Shown here piece by piece: positions 34,292 to 46,254 of a stretch of DNA of 64,000 nucleotides. Position 1 is the stretch's first letter. Each line of letters opens with the position of its first letter. The notes under the pieces are model-generated. The model was not told the DNA's origin. It searched no databases and saw nothing but the letters and a program-made list of their open reading frames with translations. Origin of the DNA: Brugia malayi (Eukaryota; Nematoda; Chromadorea; Rhabditida; Onchocercidae); the NCBI RefSeq assembly GCF_000002995.4, contig NW_025062477.1:8776649-8840648 (forward strand), in the 5' to 3' direction. The position numbers were made by a program, and so were the translations under genes.

Positions 34292-35428
34292 TTTAGCAGA
34301 AAAAGTCTCTGTGGTAAGTTCTTATCAAATTTGAATTAAGCTGTGATTTGTTTCGCTTTTTTTCTGTTTAGGTAAGGTACTATTATTTTCATTAAAAACG
34401 ATATTTTGGGTGCTCGAGTTTTTCTATTACTATGATGATCATTTCGATTAGATCATTCGACGACATTTTGTCTCATTCTGATAATAAGTATTTTGATTAA
34501 TCAGTGCTCTTTTATAAATGCAGTAAAAATGGGTAAACCATTCATGACCTCGCTATGATAACCAGATAACACGTCCTGCTTTGAAAGGTGAAATGATTAT
34601 CAATTTAAAGATTTCCTCAATGCTTGTCTTCAAGAATGCATCCATTTTTGTATCGTGACATCATTTTATATTAATATGTATAATGCATAATGACCTTTAA
34701 GTATAGTACAGAGCCTAACTTCGTGTTAATAATTATGCTTTGCTTTCTCTATTCATCAGACAAAAACATGGAAATTGGCCTTTACTGCTTTATTGACAAT
34801 TGATTAACGATTGTTAAAACTATTTCTATTATTTTATTATTAAACTATGCAAGATGAAAAAAAAAAAAGACTGAAACTACTCAACGCTAGACTTTGCGAT
34901 CTGTCATGTATTAAAGAAATAAGAGCAATACTCTTATACGTGCGGTAGCCGAGGATTTCCCCTTATCACATAATCAACAATTTAACCAAGAAGATTACCC
35001 AATAATAAAGGTTTATTGTTTCAAAAACTACAGCTTTCCACTAAAACTTTTTCCCATCAAATTATGCCCTGAAAAGTACTATGTTAAAGATATGACAATC
35101 CATTCACCTTTCAACATCAGGACGTGTTATCTGGTTATCATAGCGAGGTCATGAATGGTTTACCCATTTTTACTGCATTTATAAAAGGGCACTGATTAAT
35201 CAAAATACTTATCATCAGAATGAGACAAAATGTCATCGAATGATAGTAATCGAAATGATCATCCTAATAATGGAAAAACTCGAGCATCCAAAATATCGAT
35301 TTTAATAAAAATAATAGCACCTTACCCGAATAGAAAAACAGAAAAAAAGCGAAACAAATGAACTGACTGTAGTTTACCTTACTTAAATCACAGCTTAATT
35401 TAAATTTGATAAGACTTTTTCTGCTAAA
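34292..35428. repeat. Large inverted repeat, arms about 300 bp, 505-bp spacer
   Basis: Left arm 34292-34595 and right arm 35101-35428 are inverse copies over nearly their whole length. The best-matched part is the inner 100 bases (containing GGTAAACCATTCATGACCTC). Differences are scattered substitutions, a 13-base insertion in the left arm and one of about 28 bases in the right arm. Outer ends are TTTAGCAGAAAAAGTCT and its complement. No open reading frame for a transposase lies in the spacer. It could be a foldback/MITE-type element or a local inverted duplication. Confidence 0.95.
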
Positions 35429-38400
35429 GAAAATCAATTTTCGAAAAGAAATTCTGAGCAAGATATAGCGACACATTTATAGAAGTACAACAGAGCAATG
35501 TTATTACAATCTATCATAATGAGCTGAGCTCTAATGCACTTCATAGTTGAAAACGTCGTCAGGCGTTTTTTCGAAAATATTGCAAATGGCATTTGATGAA
35601 TGTAGTAAGAAGATATTAATAAAATTTTTTTTTCTGACAAACATCTAGTTAGCGAGCGTTTCTGAACAAATTTCAGCGATAATGTGGGACTTGATTCCCA
35701 AAACAGATTCTCTTGTAAAATAGAGTTGTTCGACAATAGTCAGAGATAACGAACGAAACTTGAAACAACGAATGTTAACTGTTTATATTTCGTTTCAAAT
35801 TCGTTGCGATCTATGATTACTAGTGTCAAAACTTAATTTTTTTATCATTGTACCTTCATTTATCTCCTTACTTGATTTTATTATTTTTTCAACCCATTAT
35901 ATTCTGTTCCTCTGACAATAATTGCAATAATCATTGAATTAATGAAATATTAATTACTTGACTTTTTGGCTTCTATTATCACACCTTTAAAATGTATATT
36001 TCAAGTTTTAAATTCTCTAGCTAATTGTTAAGCCTTTGTAGCTCTCAATTAAATGATTTCTTGTTTTCTTTCAAGCTTGTGTAAAGTGTTTTCAAATTAT
36101 TATTTTACGTATTGATTGTTTTCTAGAAATGGATAAAGATATCCTTGCTAAAAGGTTAAAGAGAATTTATGTTCATTAAATTCAAAATTAAACTTGCCAA
36201 TTTAACTTGCTGTTCATTTGATAAGTGAATTCGGTATGGATATGGAGTAGATGAAAATATCACATTCCTAATTACTGGGAATGTTACTTCAGTAGAGATG
36301 AGAAAAACTCAAAAAATAACTTTTTATAATTGTTGTCATATGACAGCGAATCTTTAGTGTTGTTGGTAGATTTAGAAACTCTCTCAGCAGGTGTCAGTAG
36401 TAGATAATGCAAGAAGCTAAATCTCAACATTTTCGGGAACTGTCTCGAAGATTATTGGATACTGGGCGAGTACAGTAATTCACTTCATAAATTTGCGTCA
36501 TTTTTATCATGTAATAAGCTATAAATACTCGTCAGGCTGGCATTTTTTTTTTGACGATTGGCGTAGATAAATATTTCGTGATGATGGTTTTTAATTATCA
36601 AAGAATCTTCTTTCTTATCACTGGTAGGAAACATTCAGTAAAAACTGATTGTTGTATTTAGAGGGTATCTAATGAGCGTACAGATAATAGCACTGAGTCA
36701 AACCGAAGCGAAGCGCGTTGCTGATCTAAGCACTGAATAGAATTTGATTAACAAACCAAAAGATGGGAGTTGGATAATTAATTCATCATTTTAGGCATCG
36801 AAACGTTTGTTTCATTTTTTTGTGTATAATGAATCGTTTATCTGGGAAATATTCTAAACCATTTTTATCATTTTGATAAAATGTACTGTAAATATACACT
36901 AAAAATTTCTATTTATCAATTTACTTTGACATACTTGTATGAAAAGCATATTTCGGTTATTCTGACAGTAATCTTATTTCGTTTTTATAAATGATGATAT
37001 TATTCTGGAAAAGTTTATAAAGTCATCGTTTTACTTAGATAAGAAGATATAGATTTCACCGGTTTCATCATTTGGCAACATCTTTGCTATCCTTATTTTT
37101 ATCATACAAATATGTCAAATTATTCCCACGATCTATTATTTAGATTTTTTGCAAACATATGAGATATTACATTTGGAGTCCCACAAAATAAATGGAAAGC
37201 TTTCTCATTCAATCAGTTATTTCTGTACCTTACAAATCCCATATATTTGCAAAAAGTCCAAATAGTAGCTTTCATATCTCAAATATATAGATATAAAAAA
37301 ATATATATACATAATTTGTTTTGACACTGCTATTATCATCTACGTTTGCATTAAGTAAGGACAGAAGTACAATATATTTGAGATTTTTACTATGTTTGAA
37401 CTTCAGTTACAAAGCCTTATCCTCCCTAAATCGCTACATGCTGACATGCTAGGCTTTTTGCTCAGTTTTATTAATCATCACTGATTCATAGCTTACGTTA
37501 TTAAATCTTCTACACAACTCTTATCATTGTGAGCTTTAGTTTATCTTTTAAGCAATGAAGTTAGAGATAAAAACAAATGATTTATAGTGCTGCAAAAGAC
37601 CATACAAAGCTTACACTGACTATTTGCGCTACAGTATTGGCGTAGTGTTTACTCTCAGATGAGTGATTTCTGATTGTTGGAGTTTAGTGGTGGGCAGGTT
37701 GGTCGTGAGCCGCGGGAGTTACTACGGGAGATTCAGAGTGTGTTTAATCTTGGTGATGTTTTGTGTGATTTATCTTGTTGCACCATTTAATGTGTTATCA
37801 TTTCTGCGTTGATCTGTTTGTTAGGCTTCATTCGTATAAACTAATGAATATCCATATTGATATTGCGTTTTATCGTTAGGGCGATTAGTTATGAATATAT
37901 AATAGCTATCCATGAACTAATAAATGGATTGACTGGTCGTACAATGAGTTACAGTAATGCAACCATCGATGCTGCATTATATTCATCATCCTATCACCCT
38001 AATGTTTTGTTTGGTAACTTATCTAGGGTATGAAAAAAGAACTCAGGGTAATTTTAATAATTATCAGCAGCAAAGCATTGTCATTCATTGTTTCAGATTT
38101 GAAATTTTTAAATATCTCTGTTGTAGGTAGAGGTAACTCCTTTTTATGGACTTTGATTTTCTATTAATTTTTTTCTGAAGTTAAAGAAAAATAGTTAGTT
38201 TGATTTTTAAAAATAATTAATTTGAATTCCTGTGGATTGGAACGTAGCTTTAATACTGTAGGTAGAGGTTAAGCAAGGTCATGATAGGTTAGAAGGGTGG
38301 AACTTTTTATAGACAAATGTTGCCACCAAATTTTTATGAACAGATGTTACAGACAACTTATGATTCTGTAAATATGAATTCGACTTGTGGAAAGATCTAA

Positions 38401-38549
38401 AAATAATGATGATGTTTATTTAAATGATTTTTATTCATTGTCACGGGTTATCTGCCGATCTTTCTTCTGTCACTTTAATTTTATGCTGTGGAATTTCTGC
38501 TCGATAGTTAATTTCTCGTCGATTTTTCAGCTCCTATTAGCTATTGAAA
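35429..38549. other. Intergenic and 5' region of the SAFB-like gene
   Basis: No gene is supported. A GC-richer patch at 37680-37760 may be promoter or untranslated exon. An acceptor TTTTTCAG ends 20 bases before the SAFB-like ATG, consistent with an outron or 5' intron. Confidence 0.4.
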
Positions 38550-41500
38550 ATGGCAGCAACACCAATTGCTACAGCACAGGGAAAAACGATGACACTTAGT
38601 GAGTTACGTGTTTTCGAACTTAAGCAAGAATTAGAAAAACGTGGACTGGACAAAAGTGGAATTAAACTAGCACTGGTAGAACGTTTAGAGGAGGTTTGTT
38701 TTGTGCATTTGTACGAAGGAAGAAATTTATTGGTCTTGGTATTCTTTGAATTGAAAAAATTGTACATTTGACATTATGTCAAGCTGCACCACTAAAAAAT
38801 CAAATTCAAGATAATCGTTATGAATAATGCACATATGACACATGCCAATATTGATCCTGAGAAATTAGCATTACACACAAAATAGCCATATACACCACCA
38901 CTTTGTTCGATCTCTTAGGTCATATTAATAAGCTGCTAACAGACTGAAAGTAAACCTCTAGAGTAAGTCATAAACAAAAGGGAATAACTTATTGAGGAAT
39001 ATTGGTAAAATAATCTTGTTGTCGTAAAGCGGCAAATCTTTTCAAATACATATGTAATTTCGGGGAGTTGCTCTTTACAAATTTTTGATAATCAAATTTT
39101 TTTGTGTAAATATAGTCGTATACTGTTTTTCTTCAAGGCTCTTCGAGAAGAAGGACATGACCCAAAGATTTACAAGTTTCTGATTAATGATTATGGCAAA
39201 ACTCTGACGATTCCCTCAAAAGGTTCTTTTAACGAGACAGTGAGGGAAAATCAGTTCAGCTGTAGTAGTCACAAAAGTTAGAGCTTATCGTTCTTCATTT
39301 TGTTTAATGATCATTTTTTAATATCTGTAATCAGCTTTCTCTCCCAATTACCTTTATCCTTCTTTCAGTTTTATTTTCTTTTAGCTCTGTCTGAACATGG
39401 AATTGAAGTCTCCAACGGTCGTCATGAAAATGAGCAGCTGGTAGTGAAAAAGGATGAACCGGATACTGTCGTCGGCGTGGTTATCGAGTCTGAAGACAGT
39501 GATGGGGCAGTTGAAAAGACTGTTCACTTGACAACATCCAAAGAATCGTCTGAAGAAGTGACGGAGTGCAAAAAAGTGAAACACAGTCAAATAGAGGAAA
39601 CTCATTCCTCAATCGTGACGCAGGGTTTTTTGTTTAAATCTCATATTTAATTGTTGTTATCATCAATTTATACTTTGCATATCCCATTGCAAATGGTCGT
39701 TTATAACTAGTATTTGGAGACGTTGCACAATTCATGTTTATTTTTTCACTGTCCAGTTATGTTTTATAGTGGCAGTAAATTTTCAGAAGATCGCAGTAAA
39801 AATGGACTTATCGAAGAACAAATGGAAGTAAACGAAGTTGCTGAAGATGCCTCTATTGTCAAAGAAGTAGTGGAAACTAAAGAGCCGGACGAAGAAGCAG
39901 TTAAAGAAGTTGCAGATGAAGTGAACTACGAAGATGAGGAAATGCCAGATGCAACTCGAGTATTTTGTTTTTATTTCATTTTTAACATTTTTATTGCTAT
40001 ATCCAATCTTTTGTTGTTTTGCCAAAAGTTTTCACATTTCTAAAAAGTTATTTTACGGTTGTGATGTTAGATAATAGAAAATTCGCTTTGATTTGGTTGA
40101 AGGAAGATCTAAAAGAATTTTGCAGATCAATGAAGAGGAAGGCGAAGCAGAGGAGTGCAAAGAAATTGAAAGCAAAATGACAGAAAAAGAGGATGAAAAT
40201 AAGACAGCTGGAAAAGTAGAAGTAAAGGCTTCTAAAGAGGATGAGAATTTATTTACGTCGACTGTGGAAACTGTAGCATCGACACCAATGGAACGTATAG
40301 AGAGTGCTTCACATGCATCAACATCAGTGCTTAAAAAATCTGACAATTCTTTGTGGATCAAAGGCATCAGCCCGAACACAAAAGCTGCAGATTTGAAGGT
40401 TGTTCTAAGATCTTTTAACGTTTTATTTTTTAGAAAGTGTATACAGGGTATGGATTGACTTTACACATATCTGCCGATTTTTCCTCACTTTTTCAAGTTA
40501 TTTTGAATAGAGATTGCGTTATCAGATACATTTATTAATTCTACATAACCATAGTGCATATATGGTTTGTGGAAGTAATTCAGTCAAATATATTCAGAAC
40601 AGTTTTGAGAACGTTTTCAGGCATTGTTTGCGAAGTACGGCCGAGTGTTAACCGCTAAAATTTTTACGAGACGGCAGCAGCCATCAAATGCATGCTTTGG
40701 GTTCGTCACTATGGTCGATTCTGCTGCAGCCGATCTTTGTATTCAAAAACTTCATAAAACAAATGTTAAAGGACGTCCGATTACAGTCGAACGAGTATGT
40801 TTTCTTCAAATTCTGTCGCACAGGAGTGGTGAGATAGCGATTTCAGATTTATAAGCAAATGCTGTGGTTTATTCTAGTATCCAGAACTGAAGTCATTTTC
40901 GTTATCGAATTTTACTATGATGCACGAAAATAGATCGCCACAAATGTCTTTGATTCGAGAAAGCTAATTGTTACATTTGGATCAGTATGTGCTTATATAG
41001 GCTGTGACCAACAATTTTCACAAATCAATGTTTTGCTCCTCGTCCTGATTTTTAGTAAAAAGCCAATATTCGTAATCAAAAAAATTACAGTAGTATTGTC
41101 TTCATGTGACTTCAAAAGCGATATATCCATTGGAACGCCAGAGTTGGTAATTCACGAAGGCAGAATGCTTTATTAAAGCATACATGGTACAAAATTTTAC
41201 AAATTTAGGCAGACCGTTGCAACATGCCCATTGTTAAATCGATACCCAAGAAACCGATATGTAACGCGACAGGTGATGTCAAAAGTGGAAAGTCTGCTAC
41301 CACTTTTGATACTTGTTCGAAAAGCGGAGAAGAAAAATTATCAACCACTAGAGCAGCCGAAAAGTCGAAGAAAGATACATCTAACATTGACAAGTCGAAA
41401 AGTAGCACATCCAGTGGCAGTAAAACAGTCGGCACAACAAGAAGTGAAAAGCAGAAAACAGTGAAAGCAATGTCGGAAACGAAAAAATCACCTGTTAAAG

Positions 41501-44500
41501 CACCGTCTGCAAGCACAACACGTAACATTTACAGAATTTTATATGTATGAAAAGCTCAGCAATCGAAAAGATGAGTTCCTTACGCAAATGGTCATTTTGG
41601 GGTGCGGATGAAACATTCATGAAGTTTTTCCTAACTAAAATGTTTTTTGGAAACCACTTATGAGAATTGTATTTCTGGGGTGAAACCTCAGAAAATTACA
41701 ATTCTGGTTGAGGTCCTGAAATCCGGTTGAGGTTCCTGAAATTGGCAGCCAAACTTCGTTAATTTTGGAGTGTAAAAAACCTCTGAAGTTTTGATGCTGT
41801 CATTACTAAGAGGGGTTGTCTGGTATGTACTTGGGCGTTGATCTTTTTGATATCATCATGCCTTCCAAACAGTCAACTGGTCTTTTGCAACAGATGGTTG
41901 TGGCTCCCTGGTTCTTAGATTGAAGAAAAGCCGTTACCGAAAAGGTGCTGATGAAACACTCATGAAGTTTTTCCTGACCAAAATGCTTCTTTGGAAGACA
42001 CTTTTGAGAGTTGTGTTTCTGGGATGAGTTTGCCTCATAAAATTACGATTCTGTACCTGCGAACACATGTTGAGGGAGTCTCTGTGCGTCGCTATAGTTT
42101 TCAGTGTAAAAGGCGAAATGAGAAATAGGACATTTGCTTATATTCTTTCAGACTCAAGGTTCTCAACGCTCAGTAGCAGTAAACGTTCTACAGTCACACG
42201 TCTACCGTCACGGTTTCGAGCCAGTCGAAGAATAGAGAGAGCAGATCGTGTTTCTTCAACATTACGACGGTCATATGTAATTCGTAAACCTAGTTATTCG
42301 TCAGCTGCTTCAAGAAGGACTTTGGGAAGTAGACCATTTTCGAGTCGTCTTGGTCGTGGCAATATATTACGCGGTATGGTTCGCCGTGAAGTTTCTTCAC
42401 GTCGTGTTGAGCCTCCTTCTTCATGGGAGAAGCGTGAAATGATGGAAATGTTGCGTAAGAAGGAAGAGGAGCACCGACTTAAAGAGCAAGAGTTAAGACT
42501 GCAACGTGAACGTGAACGCCTAAAATTCGAACGTGAACGGTTTGAACGGGAACGTCTCGAACTGCAACAGTTACGTCAAATCGCTGCTCTCACGACACCA
42601 GTGCAGATGATGTCTCCAGGAGCTCCTCCACAACGTCGCTCACATGAATATGGTGATATGGATTCATCCAGGTACAAAGCAGAAAAGGAACTGAAGTATG
42701 TTTTGATTGGGTGCGAATTTTCTTTTAACTACACATTCTGTACGTTTCTGATGAATTCCAAAGTTTTTGGGGTCTAATAAAAAGATACGAAACCAGTTGA
42801 AAACACCACAACTTTGAGGGAATTGCCATGCCTTTCTTTGAATGATGATGCTGATACGATTTAGAGCAAAAAACTAACTAAAGATAGTGCTTTCGCGTGA
42901 ATTATAGAGAACTACTTCAAATAATCTTTATTTAAAGGCGGAACGAATATTCAAGGCGATCAGGAGAACGATCGTCATCACATCGTGGCGTAACTTCTTC
43001 ACGTAATTCTTTACCGGATCGGCGAGAAGGACACAGTTCATCGCGACATGTAAGTAGCACACACTCTTCGTCGCGTGGTACTGCCGAACGAAGTCGTGAA
43101 CGTAGCCGTGACCGTAACCGGCATAGTATGTGTTTTTATTGCTTTAAAACAGCTGCATATTTTGCCTAAATTATCCGTTTTTTTTTTTTTTAATTACATG
43201 TGATTAAATTCTTTTTATCTCAGCTTTATTTCTGTTTGATTTCCAATATTTGCTTTGTTTCGATAAGTTGTGCAGAACTCATCTTTAAGATGAGCTCTGG
43301 GTTTGAACATGAAATTCATGAATTTGTTTGATGTAACAAATCCTAGGTACTCGTGACTACAGTTCTTCGAACGTGGTTCGTGAAAATGTTCCTAATTATG
43401 GTCGTGAAAGTCATTCATATTCACGTGGTGGTGACCCCACAGTTTCCAACAATTACGGTACTTTTTACACGTTTTAATCGGTACCAGTTTTTTGAAAAGA
43501 TAATTTTAGATGGAGTACCAGTTTTTTGAAAAGATAATTTTAGATGGATGGGCTTTCATATATATCTACGGTTTAGGTATTAACATAAGGATTTATATCA
43601 ATTTTATCTTAATCTAATATAATAAAAAGACAAACGGTAATTTCAGGACGTGATTTATATCGACCGGATTCGACCACTTATAACAGTCATCGTTCTGGCG
43701 ACACTGGATATGGAAGTCGAGATCTAGGGACATATAGCTCATCCAGTACTTATTCCCGTGATGTAGCACCGTCTTCTTACAGCAAAGATTCCGGTTTGTT
43801 TTTCAGTATATCTTGGGAACAATCAGCTATTCAGTTATTTTGATATGTCAAATTTAACTTTGCAGTTGAATGCATCATTTTTCGATACTTAAAAAATGCT
43901 CTTCAAGAAAGTGTGTGTGAAGGAGCAAATAATGATTAACAAACTAAATATCGTATGAGTAGTCAAATAAAAATTATTCTACATAGCTTCTGACTACAGT
44001 GTAGATTTTTAAAACGCACAGTTTTGCTGTTATTCTATATTGGAAAATTGTCGCGAAATCGCATATTTTTGTGATACGCAAGTTCAAAGTGTGTAAACGC
44101 AAGTTTTGATTTTGTTTCATGATATTAATTTTAATACTAAATTTGAAGCTGTTATAAAACGTCTGAAGTTCAACAAATTAGTTTGCTGCACTCGATAGCA
44201 ACAGAAATTCACGAAGCTATGTTTCTGGTAGAGGAATGGGAAGGAGTCAGTTTACAATACTTTGAGAATGGTATTGGTGAGTAAAGCATGAATTCTATGA
44301 AATAATTTTAACAGTGAGCGTTTCACTCGTTTTTTAGGTTATGGCCCCAGCTCGCGATCTTTGGGAGGTAGTACTTGGTCAGTTGGAGGTTCATCTTCGA
44401 CGTACGTAGGATCATCACGCGATTATGATGGCGATGCATGGATTTCGGGCGTATCGGCGTCTCAAGGCCATGGGAATCATGGCTTGGGAAGCAATAGTTG

Positions 44501-44735
44501 GTCATCAAGAGGTTGTTAGATTGTTTTTTTCTGGAAATTTGTCTTATTGTAGAAGAGACAATTTCTGATGGTTCCAATTGTGCGTCCGTTGTCAATACCA
44601 ATTTACTAACCTTATTTTGTTATTGTAGATGACCATTGGTCAGCTGGTGGTATAGCTGACACGCATGGACATGTTTCAACTTATGATAAGTATGAAAAGT
44701 ACGATTCTTACGATAAATACAACCGCCGTTACTGA
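38550..44735 (+). CDS. SAFB: SAFB/SLTM-like SAP and RRM nuclear protein
   Basis: A scaffold-attachment-factor-B type protein that binds AT-rich DNA and RNA in the nucleus. Thirteen exons: 38550-38693, 39138-39222, 39385-39624, 39787-39959, 40126-40398, 40621-40794, 41209-41521, 42152-42695, 42938-43125, 43347-43457, 43647-43793, 44338-44511, 44629-44735 (890 aa; human SAFB is about 915). Order: SAP domain (LRVFELKQELEKRGLDKSG, aa 18 on); acidic Glu-rich region; one RRM split by an intron, with RNP2 LWIKGI and RNP1 CFGFVTMV; Lys/Ser-rich linker; Arg/Glu-rich helix (REMMEMLRKKEEEHRLKEQE and following repeats of ERERFERERL type); then Ser/Arg/Gly/Tyr-rich low-complexity tail. This order is diagnostic for the family. 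Possible extra 3' exons lie downstream at 45088-45408. Confidence 0.88.
41601..42053. repeat. Diverged direct repeat, about 107 bp, in a SAFB-like intron
   Basis: 41601-41707 and 41944-42053 share ATGAAGTTTTTCCT and much of the flanking sequence (roughly four bases in five). Both lie in the 630-base intron between exons 7 and 8. Confidence 0.8.
43481..43548. repeat. 34-bp tandem duplication in a SAFB-like intron
   Basis: Two adjacent, essentially identical copies begin GTACCAGTTTTTTG at 43481 and 43515. Confidence 0.93.
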
Positions 44736-45087
44736 TTTAAGTATTTATTATGCTTAATGGTCTTATGTTATTCAAGACGAAGCGGAATATATGCCTTGTG
44801 TTTTTTTCTGTAATTTGATCGATTGTGGTAGATATTTTTTCGACAGAAAACAAATTGCTATGCGAAAGCTGAAATATCAATCAATCGTTAGGAAGATGTG
44901 ACTTCTGCCTACTTATATTTCGGGTGCTTATGACAGACCTGAGAATTAGTTCGTCGGCCGTTGTCGAACCCCTGATCTTACACTAGTGAATAATTGATCA
45001 TACTAAAATGGTCAAATAGATTTAATACGAATCTAAATGAAAAGAGCATGGATTATTTCGAAGTTTCATATTGCTGCTTTTCGGCAG

Positions 45088-45412
45088 GACCAGAATCGAT
45101 TTTTACCATCAAGAGGAGGTTTTCATTGGAGTAGTCGAAGAATTAATACCATTTTTTTCAGTAAGTTCGTTTAATGTGTACGATAATCTTAATTTCTAAT
45201 GCGAATTGTTTTTTCCGCTTCTTTGTATCTAGACCTGAGGAAACGATATCAGGACTGCTTAGAGTGTTGCAGTTATTCTTAGAATGAGATTGGTTATCCT
45301 GCTGATGTTATTTTCTCTTCACCGCCCGTCATCCACGAACCACATTTCGTTACAGTAGCTTTCCCCAATTTCAAACGTCAAGAGACGGTGAAGGAAGTTG
45401 TGATTTAATAAA
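45088..45412 (+). other. Candidate 3' exons downstream of the SAFB-like gene
   Basis: Sequence 45088-45160 follows a CGGCAG acceptor and ends at a textbook donor (A|GTAAGT at 45161). An acceptor (TTTGTATCTAG) ends at 45232. Coding-like frames continue: PSRGGFHWSSRRINTIFF across the first exon, NLRKRYQDCLECC in the second; after a further TTATTCTTAG, a 41-codon frame 45283-45408 runs to a stop overlapping AATAAA (45407-45412). These may be alternative terminal exons of the SAFB-like gene, spliced 3' UTR, or a separate short gene. Confidence 0.35.
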
Positions 45413-45613
45413 CTCGTCTACTGACTATCTACCAAGCGTTCTATAGTTTCTTTTGCATTTGATTTGTTCTGTGGAATAAATTTCCCTTATGGGACAGTTC
45501 TGCTGTTTACTTATGCTGTTTAATTTGTGATCATTTTCCCCTCTGATTGCTGGATCCCGTTGCAGATCTTAGGTTTTATTGAACAAGATCGCGTGGACCG
45601 GTTCTGTGTTCGT

Positions 45614-45651
45614 CATGAAATCATTGGGACTAAGCGCCCAATGATTTCATG
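45614..45651. repeat. Perfect hairpin, 15-bp arms, 8-base loop
   Basis: CATGAAATCATTGGG (45614-45628), loop ACTAAGCG, and the exact complement 45637-45651. It lies between the convergent 3' ends of the SAFB-like and unc-14-like genes. Confidence 0.95.
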
Positions 45652-46254
45652 CTAGTGACGATAGCTGGACAGTAGCAAACTGCGAAATTGGTACCAGTTT
45701 ATAAAAAGAGGGTAAACTCAGAAACTATAGTACCCACAATAAAATGTTAACAGAGTATGTGGAGCTAATTTATTTTAATATTATGTAAGCAAATGGAACA
45801 TAACTGTATTTTGGATTATTTACTGAGTAAAATACATGACAGAACGAGATGTATTGCAAGTAGATATTGAATGCACAAATTGTGCTACAATGAAAAGTCA
45901 TCAGCAGCTGCACAAGAAATGATGGCATTTCTATTTAACAAAAATAATGATTACCCGTTACATATGTAACTATGTTTTAGCGTCACGGTATTAAGTGGTC
46001 TTTATAGCTCGAAATATTTCAATCATTTTTAGTATGCATTTTCGCTTAAAGTGCTGTGTGATTTGAGTGCTCAGTATGGAAATACAGATTTTCTACTGCA
46101 ACTACATTTTCAGTAAGCTTACTACGTCAAATAACGGAAGTGCTATACAAATAGACACACGCCACACGCGCTAAGCAATTCGATGGAGAATTTCACACTT
46201 ATCAGCAATACACGGAACAATGAAAAGAATGGTATAAAGAGGGAGCGAATACGA
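45652..46254. other. Intergenic between convergent genes
   Basis: No gene is seen. It should contain the 3' UTR of the minus-strand RUN/SH3 gene. Confidence 0.4.
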
